Shown: positions 37,488 through 48,699 of the stretch, in pieces
Numbering within the stretch: the first letter of the stretch is position 1
Layout of the letters: the number at the start of each line of letters is the position of its first letter
Origin: Hippophae tibetana
Lineage: Eukaryota; Streptophyta; Magnoliopsida; Rosales; Elaeagnaceae
Assembly: GCA_037013495.1 (NCBI GenBank)
Contig: CM072803.1
Location: 14,278,001 to 14,342,000, forward strand
Reading direction: 5' to 3'
Length of the DNA: 64,000 bases
Notes under the pieces: model-generated
Databases searched by the model: none
What the model saw: only the letters and a program-made list of their open reading frames with translations
Told to the model about the DNA's origin: nothing
Translations under genes and position numbers: made by a program

Positions 37488-38760
37488 GCATTCATTGGCA
37501 TAATGTCATTCTTTATTACAGATCCACATTTGCATTTCCCTTTTCCTGAAAGACAATAATTCTTGTTTTTAGGAGCTTTATACCTCTTTCTTCTAAAAAT
37601 ATTTTTTCTATAGGTTTTCCTATCAAGTCTTCTTTTATATTTTTGAAAATCTTGTTTCCTGAATTTATATCTTTTAAATTTCTTGTATTTTTTTATATTT
37701 CTATTTGTAGGATTTTATATTACATCTATATTTCTCTGGTATTTTAAAATCTCTTGTCTCATAATAAATTTTATAATTTCCTCTTATTTGTTTGTATTTT
37801 TTCTTTCTTGACATTTAATTATTATCCAACTTTTATGACTTCTTATTCTTCCTCTTAAGATATTTGGTATGGTTTTCCTATTTCTATGATTCCAACATTC
37901 TATTTAGTCTTATGTAATGTTCAAAGTAATTTTTGGAAAAATATTTTCTTATAATTTGTTTGCATTAAGGGTGGTAATTTATGGTAATAAATTTTCTATT
38001 CACAAATAATAGAATCTATGTAACACATCTTACAAATTTTCATATTTGTTAAATGCGATTTGGTTTCCTTGATTTCATTTTCACTGGATTCAGTGATAGT
38101 TCTTACTTTATTTTCTCTAATAAATTCTTTGTATATATCTAAAATTCTCTTTCTGTGAGAGTATTCTCTTGTATTAATAAATGTTATTGGTCTATTAAAT
38201 TTGAAAAGTAAACTTTAACAATTTTTATTATTTTATGAGCTACTAATACCTTACAAATTGAAAGGTTTGTTTGTGTAGTTTGAGGGGTTTATATGAGTAC
38301 ACTCATACCACTAGCTCATTCATCTAAGTATTTTTTATATCTCTTATACAATCTAGATCTAAGAGATCAGATCTATAATTTTCATGGATCTTGAATTCTG
38401 GTGGGATACTATCGCTGGTTCCTCAATGTAACAATTCTTCCATTTTAGATGATTGACTTATTTTATTGGAAGTATCAGGTTCTCCTAAACATTGTTTATT
38501 TTTTTCTTCCCTATGTAGGTCATATGTTTCTTCTTAGTAAGGAAACAGTAATGAAATTGGTTTTATATGACCTTTTGGAATCATAATTTCTGGTTTAGAA
38601 TTAATCTCACTGATTATTGTCATATCATATTCCTTTTTATTTATACAAAAAATTTCATCATAGTGTTTTTCTAATTTTTCATTAGTTGGTGTTAACAAAC
38701 TAATTAATTTTTCTATATCCCTATTTTCAGGATTCATGAATTATTCTTCTAATATTTTTT
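37488..38760 (-). pseudogene. Viral capsid region with broken zinc knuckle (copy 1)
   Basis: An open piece at 38,737-38,534 (N-P-E-N-R-D-I-E-K-L start) has a clear counterpart in copy 2 at about 43,645. Near the end of the region, 37,528-37,488 shows the nucleic-acid-binding C-x2-C-x4-H-x4-C knuckle of caulimovirid capsids: all three Cys and the His can be placed, but a frameshift lies between the first two Cys and a TGA (37,508-37,506) stands directly before the His. A K/R-rich stretch precedes it. Confidence 0.7.
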
Positions 38761-39479
38761 CTATATTTCATTAAATTGGAATTATATCTTTTTTGTTAGA
38801 TTTTCTTAATTTTTTCTTCTCTCATTTCTAGGTATTACGGCGTCTAATCTTCTAGGTAGTTCTACATTTTAATCCTTTTAAGGGATTGTATTTATGACTT
38901 ACAATATCATTGTTTCTATGTATGTTATATTTCTCTTTTCTTAGTTATATAAATTTCATATGTATATCTTGTTGTAATTTATTATAACCACATTTCTTTA
39001 TTTATTTTAATAATTCTTTTTGTGTTTTGATTATACCTTATAGATACTTCGTGTTTGATTATTGGATTAAGTCCATTTCCTTTGTTAGAAGTCTTAAAGT
39101 CGTTACTAATGTTGTTTGATTTTGTAATGCCTACTAGGCTCCCATCAATTTTTAACAATATATTTTTTTAATTTGTCTTTAAACATTATTTTCTTTTTAA
39201 TATGACATCATGAACTAATATTTTCATTACTTGAACTTCAGTTTTTAATTTTTTTAACTTCTTCTTTGTTAGAAGTTTCTCTTTTATGGTCTATAAAAGC
39301 AAATCTTGATATATTATTGTTTTTAATTGCATTACTTTTTCTATCTAGTATCAAAGGTTTTTCCTTGATATCAAGTGTCATTCCTTAGGTATTTCAAGCT
39401 CTGTTAATATTTCTTGTTTTATTATTTGTCTAAGTTCTTGAAAGGTTTTATGTATTTCTATAAATTTATTTTATTTAAA

Positions 39480-39860
39480 TATTGAACTATTATGATTGTT
39501 TGTTAATGAATATCTTATTATGTAGTGTATTGAACATGAATGATTTTTTTCTTGTATTAAATCTTCTTTTTCAAATTCATAAGATAAAATTAATACTTGG
39601 TTTAAGTTTTATCATGAATATTAATAACAAACCTAGAATATAATGTAAATTTTAGTTTCTGGTATCCCAAATTATCATGGATCATTCATAGTAAATCATT
39701 TTTCCTGATTACTATTATATTATCTAGTAATGTTGTTTTTATAGGTATATATATTATTTATCAGGAATGAGCTTGTATTATTATTTGAATTCTTCCTAAA
39801 CGAATGTATTCAATTTTTTCTTTATCCTTTTAGGGGTATTTTTGATTGTTTAATCATTAT
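39480..39860 (-). pseudogene. Viral movement protein remnant (copy 1)
   Basis: The broken frame resembles the 30K-type movement protein of caulimovirids: K-I-E-Y-I-R-L, then L-L-D-N near the conserved core, then a TGA at 39,688-39,686, then M-I-H-D-N-L and K-L-K-F. Movement proteins of this class carry virus through plasmodesmata. The same stretch is seen at 42,522-42,900 in copy 2, with a TGA at the same site. Confidence 0.65.
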
Positions 39861-40290
39861 AGTTTCTTTTTCAATTACTGATATATTATAACTTCCTTTT
39901 GCATATGTAATATTAATATTTATTTATTTATTCATTACTTATTTCATAATAAACTATTTTTTTCTTAAGAATAATTTTCTTAATGATAAAAATGATGAAT
40001 TTTTAAATCCATCTATTTCTTTAAAGTTTAATTTTGCTTTTTAAATTTCTTTATACTAATTACTATTTATTGTGAAAAACATCATGGGTTGTCTTTTATT
40101 TCTTATTATTTCTTGGTTCTATATTATTATTTTTATTTTTATTTATAAAATATTATTATTTATTTTTGTTAAATTTAATTTTCGTTATGTACGAGGGATA
40201 TTTTTAAATTTTTAAAATTTTAGAGGTATGTTTAAATATATCTCAAATTTAAGAGTATTTTTGATGTTATTCAGTAAAATTTATTCTTAA

Positions 40291-42119
40291 CTTGCAAATG
40301 GAGTAATTTTTTTTAAAAAGAAGATGCAATTAGCACCCGCTTTTATATCTACTAAGCCCAACCTTGAACAATTCTTTTTATCAAGATGTGATTGAAAACT
40401 GCCATTTAAAACTTAATGGACAAGTCTTATCGTCCAAATATCAGGTGAATATGAACCTTTGGACTTCGGATTGGATATATCATTTGTTGGGCCATAGCAC
40501 AGTGTCACTCCTTTTTCATTTTCAAGTAGACTAAAGTCTAGATTGCACCTTGGATAAATTAATATTACCAATTCATTCTGGATCACTAAGAACTATAACC
40601 CTTGATGGTCTGTCCTCACATAAACTTAATAATTAATACTTGGTGGTCATTTTAAGCATCGACAACCAAAATTACATTTATTCTTAAAAAATTGATGATT
40701 TTTTCTTAAAATTTTGGAATGAACATAGGTAGCTTAGGTTGGTTTTTAGTCGGAAAAATTAATCAAACCGACCTAACCATCTAAAAAAATTGACAAACCA
40801 AAATCTAGTTATGCATAAAACAAAACTGAAATAACAACCAACCTAAGTAGTCATTCAGTTAGCTTGATTTTTATTTAATTAAAATTTAAATATTTTTATT
40901 TAAGTAAAATCATTAAATTCAAATATTTCACTCAAAATTAAATATACTTAATAAGGAAAATTAGTTAACTTACAATCTAAAAGATTAAATTTAACATTAG
41001 TAAGATGTCCTTAAAATACATATACCTAATCTTAATATATATTTTTTAATAAATCAATTTGGTACTCTTTATACATGTTTTTCCCTATAAAAAACCTAAA
41101 CCAAACCTATTTATTCGATTTAAAAGGACATATCCGAATCTATTGGACTACTAAAAACTAACATAAAAGGTTCGATTTATGTCCATTCTTATTAAAATTA
41201 ATTATAATTGATTAGGTGTGGGGCGAGAATGGTTATTACAATATCAAAATATTGATCGATTAAAATCAAATATATATTAATATTATGTTTTTTATAAACT
41301 ATATTGAATTTTTTATTGTTATATTTCATTACATATATATGTTTTATGTATTAAATAGTTAAATAAAGGAAAATAATGTCAATGTCAATATTATGTTAAC
41401 TTTTAAATTTTAAATTAAGTATATTTTTAAATAAATATTCAAATAGAAAAATAATGGTTGATCTATTAAAAACTACCACCCACTCATAAATGATATTTAT
41501 TAACTAAAACTATCCAAAATCAATGCAAGACGGCTATTGTTACCAGCATAAATGTCTTACCCATCCCACATCATTTCTATTTAATAATCTAAATTTGGAC
41601 AATGGCATCCTAGATGGCCATTTTCTAACTAACATGAAACCTAATCAAAAATTATAAACCATAAATTAAATTGAAAATAATTTTTATAACACCATAAAAC
41701 GTGGTACATACTACTTTAAAAAAATATAGAAAATATAAAAAAAAGTGACACTTATAAAATATATCATAATTTAATGGATGATTATCAAAAATATCTCAAA
41801 TTTTGAAATTATATATAAAAAAAAGACCGCATAGCAATATATATAGGTCATGAGTATTTGAATCTATTTTTAAGTATTCATTTTAAAAAAAAAATATAGG
41901 AAAAACAAAAAAAAGTAATACCTGTAAAACTTGTAATAATACAAAAATATATTCTTGTATCTAATTCATATAGTTTTACACATCAATCTTGGTGTTTATT
42001 ACAATTCATTTAAATAAAGGTGCAAGTATTATTATTTTTTATATTTTAATCTATATAGTGATTAAAACTTGAAAAATATTTTTATCATCATGAAAAAAAT
42101 CAATATATCATACTCTAAG
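40291..42119. other. Spacer between the inverted viral copies
   Basis: AT-rich DNA with no coding family recognised. At about 41,770-41,815 it holds GATTATCAAAAATATCTCAA, an extra partial copy of the 5'-edge sequence at 42,121-42,160. This may be a relic of a longer or repeated viral insertion, or a dispersed host repeat. Confidence 0.5.
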
Positions 42120-42521
42120 GGATAATTATCAAAAATATCTCAAGTTTTGAAATAATATCACAAATATCCTTAAAATTTTAAAAATATTACAAATATTTCC
42201 AAATTTAACGGAAATTAAATCTAACGAAAATGAATAATAATTTTTTATACATAAAAATGGAAAAAATAATTGAAATAATAGAAATAAAAATACAAGACAT
42301 TTTAGGATATTTTTCATAAGAAATGGTAAATAGCAAAAAGAAATTTGAATAAATATGAAAAACAAGATTAAATCTTAAATAATGAGATGACTTTAAAGAT
42401 TCATCATTCTCAAATTAAAAAAAAATCAAGAAAATATATAGTTTATTATAAAATAAATAATTAAAAATTAGTATTAACATTATAAATACAAAAAGGACGT
42501 ATTATTGACAAAGAAATTATT

Positions 42522-42900
42522 ATGGATAAATTATCAAAAATCTCTCAAAATGACAAAGGAAAAATTGAATACATTTATTTAAGAGTAATCCAAGTATTAA
42601 TAAAAGCCCATTTGAGAGAAGAAATTGATACACTAAGAAAACTAATATTACTAGATAGTATAATAATAAATAAGAAATATGTTTTATTATGAATGATCCA
42701 TGGAAACCTAAGATAACAAAAATTAAAATTCATGGCATATCCAAGGTTTACCCTTAATATTAATGGTAAGAACTTAAATAAGTGTTAAGTTTAGCCGATA
42801 AATTCAAAAGAGAAGATTTCATGAAAGAAAAAAATCACTCATTTTAAGTACACTGCATATTAAGATATATATTAACAAATAGTCATAATAGTTTAATATG
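42522..42900 (+). pseudogene. Viral movement protein remnant (copy 2)
   Basis: A 56-codon open piece (42,522-42,692) contains K-I-E-Y-I-Y-L and E-I-D-T followed by L-L-D-S, in the order of the caulimovirid movement-protein core (normally I-D-T-P, then L-x-D). It ends in TGA at 42,690-42,692. The downstream frame M-I-H-G-N-L then K-L-K-F-M-A-Y-P-R-F continues the domain with more stops. Confidence 0.7.
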
Positions 42901-43599
42901 TGGATAAAATGAATTCATAGAAATAAATAAAAAAATTCAAAAAATAAAACCAAAAATATTAACAGACTTCAAAATATCAAAAGAATAGAACTTAAATGTT
43001 TAAGAAAAATTTATGATACTGGGAAAAAAAGAATGTAGCAAGAAATATTAATATATTAAGGTTTACGTTTATAGATATGAACGAGAAACCTATAATAAAA
43101 AAAGAGATATTACAGATTTAAAACAAGAAGTTAAAATAATAAAAATATTAGTCCATGATATATTATTTAGAATAAAATGATATTATTGTTATCCCAATAA
43201 TATTCAAAAATAAACTACATAATATAAAATTAAATTTTGATTGAAGCCTAATAGGCATATTAGAAAATCAAATAAAAATAATGAAAGTTTTAATTCTTTT
43301 ATCGGAAGAACTGGATATAATACAATAATCAAAAATCAAATTTACAAGACATAAATGAAACACAAAAAAAAAACTCTTAAAATAAATAAAAGAAGATTGT
43401 TATAATAAGAAATTATAAAAAGACACATATAATGAATTTACAGAATAAAGAAGGGATGTAAATAACATATAAAGGAAAAATAAAATCATAGGTTATAAAT
43501 TCGATCCATTTATAGGATTAAAAAAGAACCACCTAAGAGATTAGATGTATTGATACCTAAGAACAAGAAAAAACCAAAGATAAAAAAGAAACTATAATC

Positions 43600-44910
43600 C
43601 CATTTTAATAGAATATAGAAAAGAATTAGAAAAAAAAATTCATAAACCCTGAGAATAAGGACATAGAAAAATTAGATAACTTGTTAATCCTAACAGATGA
43701 AAAACTAGGAAGATATTATAATGAAAAACTTTATACAAATAAAAAGAAAGATGATATAACAATAATCATTGAAAACTGATTCTAATATGATCCAAAAAAA
43801 TCATATGAAATCAATTTCATTACCAGTTCCTTATCAATAAGGAAGATATAACCTATATAGAGATGAAAAAAAAATAGAAAAAGCCTAGAAGAACCTAACT
43901 TTCCTTATAAAAGAATTAAAGGCATTGTCCCATCAGAATTCAAACTTTATGAAAATTATAGATATGATCTTTTACATTTAGATAATATAAGAGACAGAAA
44001 AAAAAGTATTAGATGAATGGTCTAGTGATATGAGTGTAATCATACAAAGTTATCCAACCACACAATCAAACCCTTCTACTTGTAGAATCTTAATAGCTCA
44101 CAAAATAACATGAAATGTAAAAATTTTGTTTATAAATTTAACAGAACAATAACATTTACAAATGCGGGAAAATGCTCCAATAGTTAAGAAATATTTAGAT
44201 AAGGTAGAAAATAAAATATACAAGAAATTTATTAAAGAAGACAAAGGTAGACATATCACTGAATCCATTGAAAATGAAATTAAGAAAGCCAAATAGTATT
44301 TAACAAATATGAAAATATGTGATATATTTATTATATAGATTTATTTATTTATGAATATGAAATGTTTTATCTCAAGTTATCACCCTCCATACAAAGCACT
44401 TATAAGGAATGTTTTCCAAAAATTACCTGAAATATTACATAAAATCATAATAGAATGATGAAATAAAATAAATAGAGAAACTATACTAGGCATTTTAGGA
44501 GGAAAAATAATAAGTCTCAAAAATAGAATAATCATTAAATGTCAAGAAATATAGGAATATAAACAAATAAGAGAAAATAATAAAATCTATTGTGATATAA
44601 GAGATTTTAGAATGCAAGAAAAATATAGATGTAATATAAAATATTACACCTAAAAGTATAAATATATAAAAAATATAGAACATGTAAAGGATATAAATTT
44701 CAAAAACAAGACTTTCAAACATATAGGAGAAGGTATAACAAGAAGCCTTATAGAAAGAGAAATTTTTTGAAAAAAAATGTATAAGCCACTCCACTAGAAA
44801 ATAAAAATTATTGTCTATTATGAAAAAAAAAATACAAATATTATATCTGTAATGAGGAAGGACATTACACTAATGAATGCCCTAACAGACTTTAATATAA
44901 AAAATAATTT
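43600..44910 (+). pseudogene. Viral capsid region with degenerate zinc knuckle (copy 2)
   Basis: About 43,645 shows N-P-E-N-K-D-I-E-K-L, as in copy 1. The knuckle at 44,839-44,880 reads Y-Y-I-C-N-E-E-G-H-Y-T-N-E-C-P-N when extended: the second and third Cys and the His are kept, but the first Cys position (44,839-44,841) is Tyr (TAT). Multiple stops occur throughout the region. Confidence 0.72.
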
Positions 44911-45059
44911 AAAAATGAATTTTCACATAAAGCAAAAGTCTTAAAAGAAGTTTTTTCATGAAATTAAAACCAATAGAGAAATCAAATATAGATTATACTT
45001 GTTGTATTTATCTATTAGAAGAAATTGAGAAAGAAATAACTAATTCAAAATATGAGTAC

Positions 45060-45300
45060 TCTTTATCAAGAGATGAATGATTTGTTTAGTATTGCAAAAC
45101 CAAATAGTACTTATATTAATGTAGGATTGACATTTAAAGGTTACACAAGTTATCATTTACATGCATATGTAGATATATACACTAGTATGTGTAAAGAACT
45201 CTGGAAAAAATACCAAAAGATTTAATAGTAAGAATTACTAAAATAATACAATAAATCTTAATAAAGTCTTAAAAGATATAGGTATAATGATAAGACAAGA
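45060..45300 (+). pseudogene. Viral aspartic protease fragment (copy 2)
   Basis: The frame P-N-S-T-Y-I-N-V leads to A-Y-V-D-I-Y-T-S-M-C at 45,163-45,192, aligned with the expected D-T-G-A-S. The catalytic Asp remains but T-G-A is replaced by I-Y-T. Copy 1 has D-T-stop-A-S at the same place. Confidence 0.7.
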
Positions 45301-45589
45301 GAAATTTTATAATCCTATTACATATTAACAAGAAATAGGAGTTGATTTATTAATAGGAAATAATTGTTTAAGCTTATATTAATCTTTTACACGATATTCA
45401 AATAAAATAAATCTAACAATACTAGATAATGAAACCATTTATATGTCAAAAATAAGAAAATCTTTGATTGTATAAAATCCAACTTTTATACAACAATATA
45501 AAAAGAGAAAATGTAATGAGATAGATTAAAAGAAGCAATAAAAAACTTATTTAGAAAAATAATTTCATTATTTTTAAAAGAAAATAAAC

Positions 45590-46080
45590 TCTTTTCTTAA
45601 TGAAATCCAAGAAGATAAAGTCTTAACATATATCAAAAAATTATTTAGATCCAAAAGTAAATAAATTTAAAATTATTGATAACATATTTCTCAAGTTTTA
45701 ATTACAAAAGTGGATTTTGACAAGTAAGAATAGATGAAAAATCTCAAAAACTAACCGTATTTAGTTGCCCTCAAAGACAATTCAATTGAATTCTTGTATT
45801 TTTCAAAGGTATATGAATAATATCTTTAAGAAATTATAAAATATTCACCGTGTTTACATAGATATTTTAGTTTTTAGTAATGAATTAAATAAATATTATT
45901 TAAAATTATTAATATTCTACAAGAACGTAGGAAAAAAGTATCATAATTTTGGAGAAGAAATCAGTAATTGCTCAATTAAAAATTAAATATTTTGGGATAG
46001 AAATTGAAGATGAAAATATAATCTACATCCCTATATACTAAGTAACATTCAAAGATTTTGATTTAAAAGAAAAAAATCAA
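45590..46080 (+). pseudogene. Viral reverse transcriptase remnant (copy 2)
   Basis: Most of the fingers region seen in copy 1 is missing. The palm reads F-N-Y-K-S-G-F at 45,697-45,717, so the first catalytic Asp is Asn, followed by a TGA (45,718-45,720) where Trp is expected. The later box at 45,852-45,878 reads V-Y-I-D-I-L-V-F-S: one Asp codon of Y-I-D-D is deleted. Between them, T-V-F-S-C-P-Q-R-Q-F-N is readable. Confidence 0.8.
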
Positions 46081-46249
46081 TTATAATTTTTTTTTAGGAT
46101 ATTTAACGTATGTTGAAGCATACATTAAGAAACTTGTAGAACTGCAAAAAAATTTACAAACAAAATTTAAAAACATATCATGTTTGGAAATGTATAGAAC
46201 AAAATAATTTGTATATGGATAAGGTAAAAACTTATAAATTAACCAACTT

Positions 46250-46620
46250 ATACTATCTAGGTTTATATGATAAAATGAAAATTGAAACAAGTGATTAACA
46301 TGAATACTAGAAAGAAGTTTTAAAAGTAAAAGTACATGACAAAGATGAATATCTTTGTAGACTCCACAATTAAATTACCACAGTATTGAAAATGAATACT
46401 TAGTTATCACAAAAGTTATTTAGAAATTTTTAATATATGTAATAAGTTTAAGATTAATTGTATAACAAGAATTTTGATTTTTTTAATAACTAATATTACA
46501 GGTGATTATAAGCAATGAAAATTAGTAAGATAGTAGAAATGGTTTAACCATTACAATTTTGATGTCAAACATCTTTCACAAAACAAGAATAGTTTAACAA
46601 ATGCCCTTGCAAGAGAATTA
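46250..46620 (+). pseudogene. Viral RNase H remnant (copy 2)
   Basis: The frame K-M-K-I-E-T-S-D then a stop (46,296-46,298) aligns with the start of the caulimovirid RNase H (I-E-T-D-A-S); the catalytic region is damaged. Further on, H-D-K-D-E-Y-L-C-R and, near 46,560, F-D-V-K-H-L-S-Q-N match copy 1. Confidence 0.65.
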
Positions 46621-46939
46621 ACACTTTTAACTATTTTTGTTCTTATAAGAATGGAACATCTTGATATCAACATCATGATAAAAGAAAATGAGATAAGAAT
46701 CCTTCAGAAGCAATTAGAGGTTTTAAACTTAGAGAAGTCTCTTTTGGAGACATGAAGAATCTAACGGTTCAAAACGACCATTAGAGTTCAAAAACTCTAA
46801 AGAATAATTCATATTAGACATTCATTCTAAGAATGGTAAAACTTTTAAAGAATGAATTCAAAATCAGAAGGAAGAATCTAATAGTTCAAAAGAGAGTAAC
46901 ATCTTGAAAAAGAAAATGAAAAAGAAGACCAAAACAAGA

Positions 46940-48110
46940 TTTAAATGATCTATAATGTTCCAAAACCAAAAATTTATAATGACTGGTCTGAAGTAAGCAA
47001 AATTATTATTGGATTTAGTGGAATAACTCACAGAGCTTTCACTAATAGAATAGAAGCTAAAGGCAATCATGCTAACTATAGATACCAAAACTAATAACTC
47101 AAAAAAATATAGTTAAAAATTATTCTATAGCATTACAACAACAACAACCATAGCCATCTATTAGGTTGAAGATCTTAAGAAAGATAGTACAACCAATAGT
47201 GCTATTTAGGGAAATGTCTCTCGTAGAGATAATAAAAAGAGTACCACCACCAATACTATTAAGGGAAACATCCCCCAATAAATATAAAAAAGATCAACAC
47301 AAAAATTTAAGTAAACCACAATGATTAAGGTTCTATAACTTAGCTAAAAAATATACCTAGTAACATAACGAAGATATGAAATTTTACACTACAAAAAAAA
47401 AAAGAATTCCCTACGAATAATAAATTTAATATTTTTGAAAGAAGTGATCCAATTTTTGTTTTTAAAGCTTTCCATATAATTTAATTGAAAACCTATATCT
47501 AGTAATTAATTTAAGTGAATTAAATTATTTTTATAAAAAATTTAAGAAGGTTATCAAGAACTTTAAGAAAAAAATCGAAGTAGGTGACAAGCATGTTTAT
47601 CTCAGATTTTTCAGTTTACTTATGGATTGGAATAAAACATGTTGTGTTAGTCCCTATCATTTTATTAAATTAAGGATTTACAACACTAATAGAGAAGTTT
47701 CAAAACCAAGGACACTTCTAGAAAAGTAATTCAATACAGATTAACTTTGTATACTAAGATGACAAATATTAAGTCAAATTGTTTATCATAAACTTAGAAA
47801 AATGGATAGTTATTCTAAAATCAAATTAAGTTATTTGATTAATAAAGTCATAATCACTTCTCATATCAATATAGCTACACTGAAGAAGATAGTGAGAAAA
47901 TCAATAAATTTGAAACAAATTTTAACAGTAATAACTTAAAAATTTGTCAAGAAACAATAAATGTAATTTATTATTACCCTCAAAAAACCACCAACGACTG
48001 TATTAGAGACCGAGAAGATGAAGATGCATCATCGTCTATGTCATCAAAATATTTGTTAACAAAAAATGAAAAAAAGAAGAATAAAGATGTAGAACTCACA
48101 CCTTCAGTCG
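46940..48110 (+). pseudogene. Downstream viral ORF with viroplasmin-like motif (copy 2)
   Basis: At 46,950-47,095 the frame reads I-Y-N-D-W-S-E-V and then I-G-F-S-G-I-T-H-R-A-F-T-N-R-I-E-A, a closer match than copy 1 to the viroplasmin pattern (Tyr-x-x-Trp, then G-F-S-G, then aromatic). Further blocks (D-K-H-V-Y-L-R-F-F-S-L-L-M-D-W at about 47,592-47,636) match copy 1. The tail (about 47,990-48,110) is acidic and then lysine-rich. Stops break it into short pieces. Confidence 0.6.
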
Positions 48111-48225
48111 GTAGGTCATGCTAAGGAAATGAACGACTTAAATTCAAAAGTCAAAAACTAAAAATTAGGTAAATTATTAAAATAGGGATATAACAGTTTT
48201 TTTTACTATTGTAAATAGGGATTAT

Positions 48226-48250
48226 TTGTCATATAAAAAGAACACTTATT
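48226..48250 (+). promoter_or_regulatory. TATA-like element conserved in both viral copies
   Basis: CATATAAAAAGAACACTTAT at about 48,230-48,249 has a counterpart in copy 1 on the - strand (GATATAAAAAGAACGCTTAT, 33,525-33,506). It lies downstream of the last ORF, where caulimovirids have their pregenomic-RNA promoter. A promoter role is inferred from position and sequence only. Confidence 0.4.
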
Positions 48251-48699
48251 TTCATTAGTGGGACAAAGCTTGAGCAAAAAAAAAAAAAACTCTATACTCT
48301 AAAAATTATTCATCTAGCAACTATGTATTTAAAAATCATGAGCGAAGAATCTTGAAGAGATTCTTAATTGACTTTTAGAATTATAACAATTATTAATAAA
48401 GTATAGTATAATCATTATTTTTCTATATTTTAGTAAATCTAATTTGGACACAATATTATAAATGGATACAAAGGTTTCATCATTATTATGAGAATATTAA
48501 GGTTTAAGTATGTTGAGACATATTAGGTGTAATAAAAAAAATCTTAATAAATCTATTAAATTCACGTATAATAATTATAATTATAAATCATTTAAGAATC
48601 TTAAATGATTAAATATTTTATAAAATTTATAAAACTAATAAATAAGAACATGAAAGCAAATAAACTAATCATAAATCTGTATGAAAATAAGTACAAAAA

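Larger units (their letters stand above)
33030..40290 (-). mobile_element. Endogenous pararetrovirus (Caulimoviridae, florendovirus-like layout), copy 1
   Basis: The - strand carries, from high to low coordinates, a movement-protein remnant (about 39,860-39,480), capsid region with zinc knuckle (about 38,760-37,488), protease motif (37,186-37,172), RT (36,588-36,000), RNase H (35,791-35,390) and a downstream ORF (about 34,990-33,960). The whole block matches 42,120-48,690 in inverted orientation. MP-CP-PR-RT-RH followed by one more ORF is the plan described for florendoviruses; the genus call is inference. Numerous stops and frameshifts make it non-functional. No LTRs or integrase are present, as expected for this family. 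The length of about 7.3 kb fits one genome unit. Confidence 0.85.
42120..48690 (+). mobile_element. Endogenous pararetrovirus (Caulimoviridae, florendovirus-like layout), copy 2
   Basis: The + strand mirrors copy 1 in the order movement protein (42,522-42,900), capsid with zinc knuckle (about 43,600-44,910), protease (45,060-45,300), RT (about 45,590-46,080), RNase H (about 46,250-46,620) and downstream ORF (about 46,940-48,110). It is more decayed than copy 1: no viral open piece exceeds about 80 codons, and part of RT is deleted. The non-coding tail (48,110-48,690) still matches 33,640-33,030 of copy 1 in inverted orientation. The 5' ends of both copies face each other. Confidence 0.82.
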
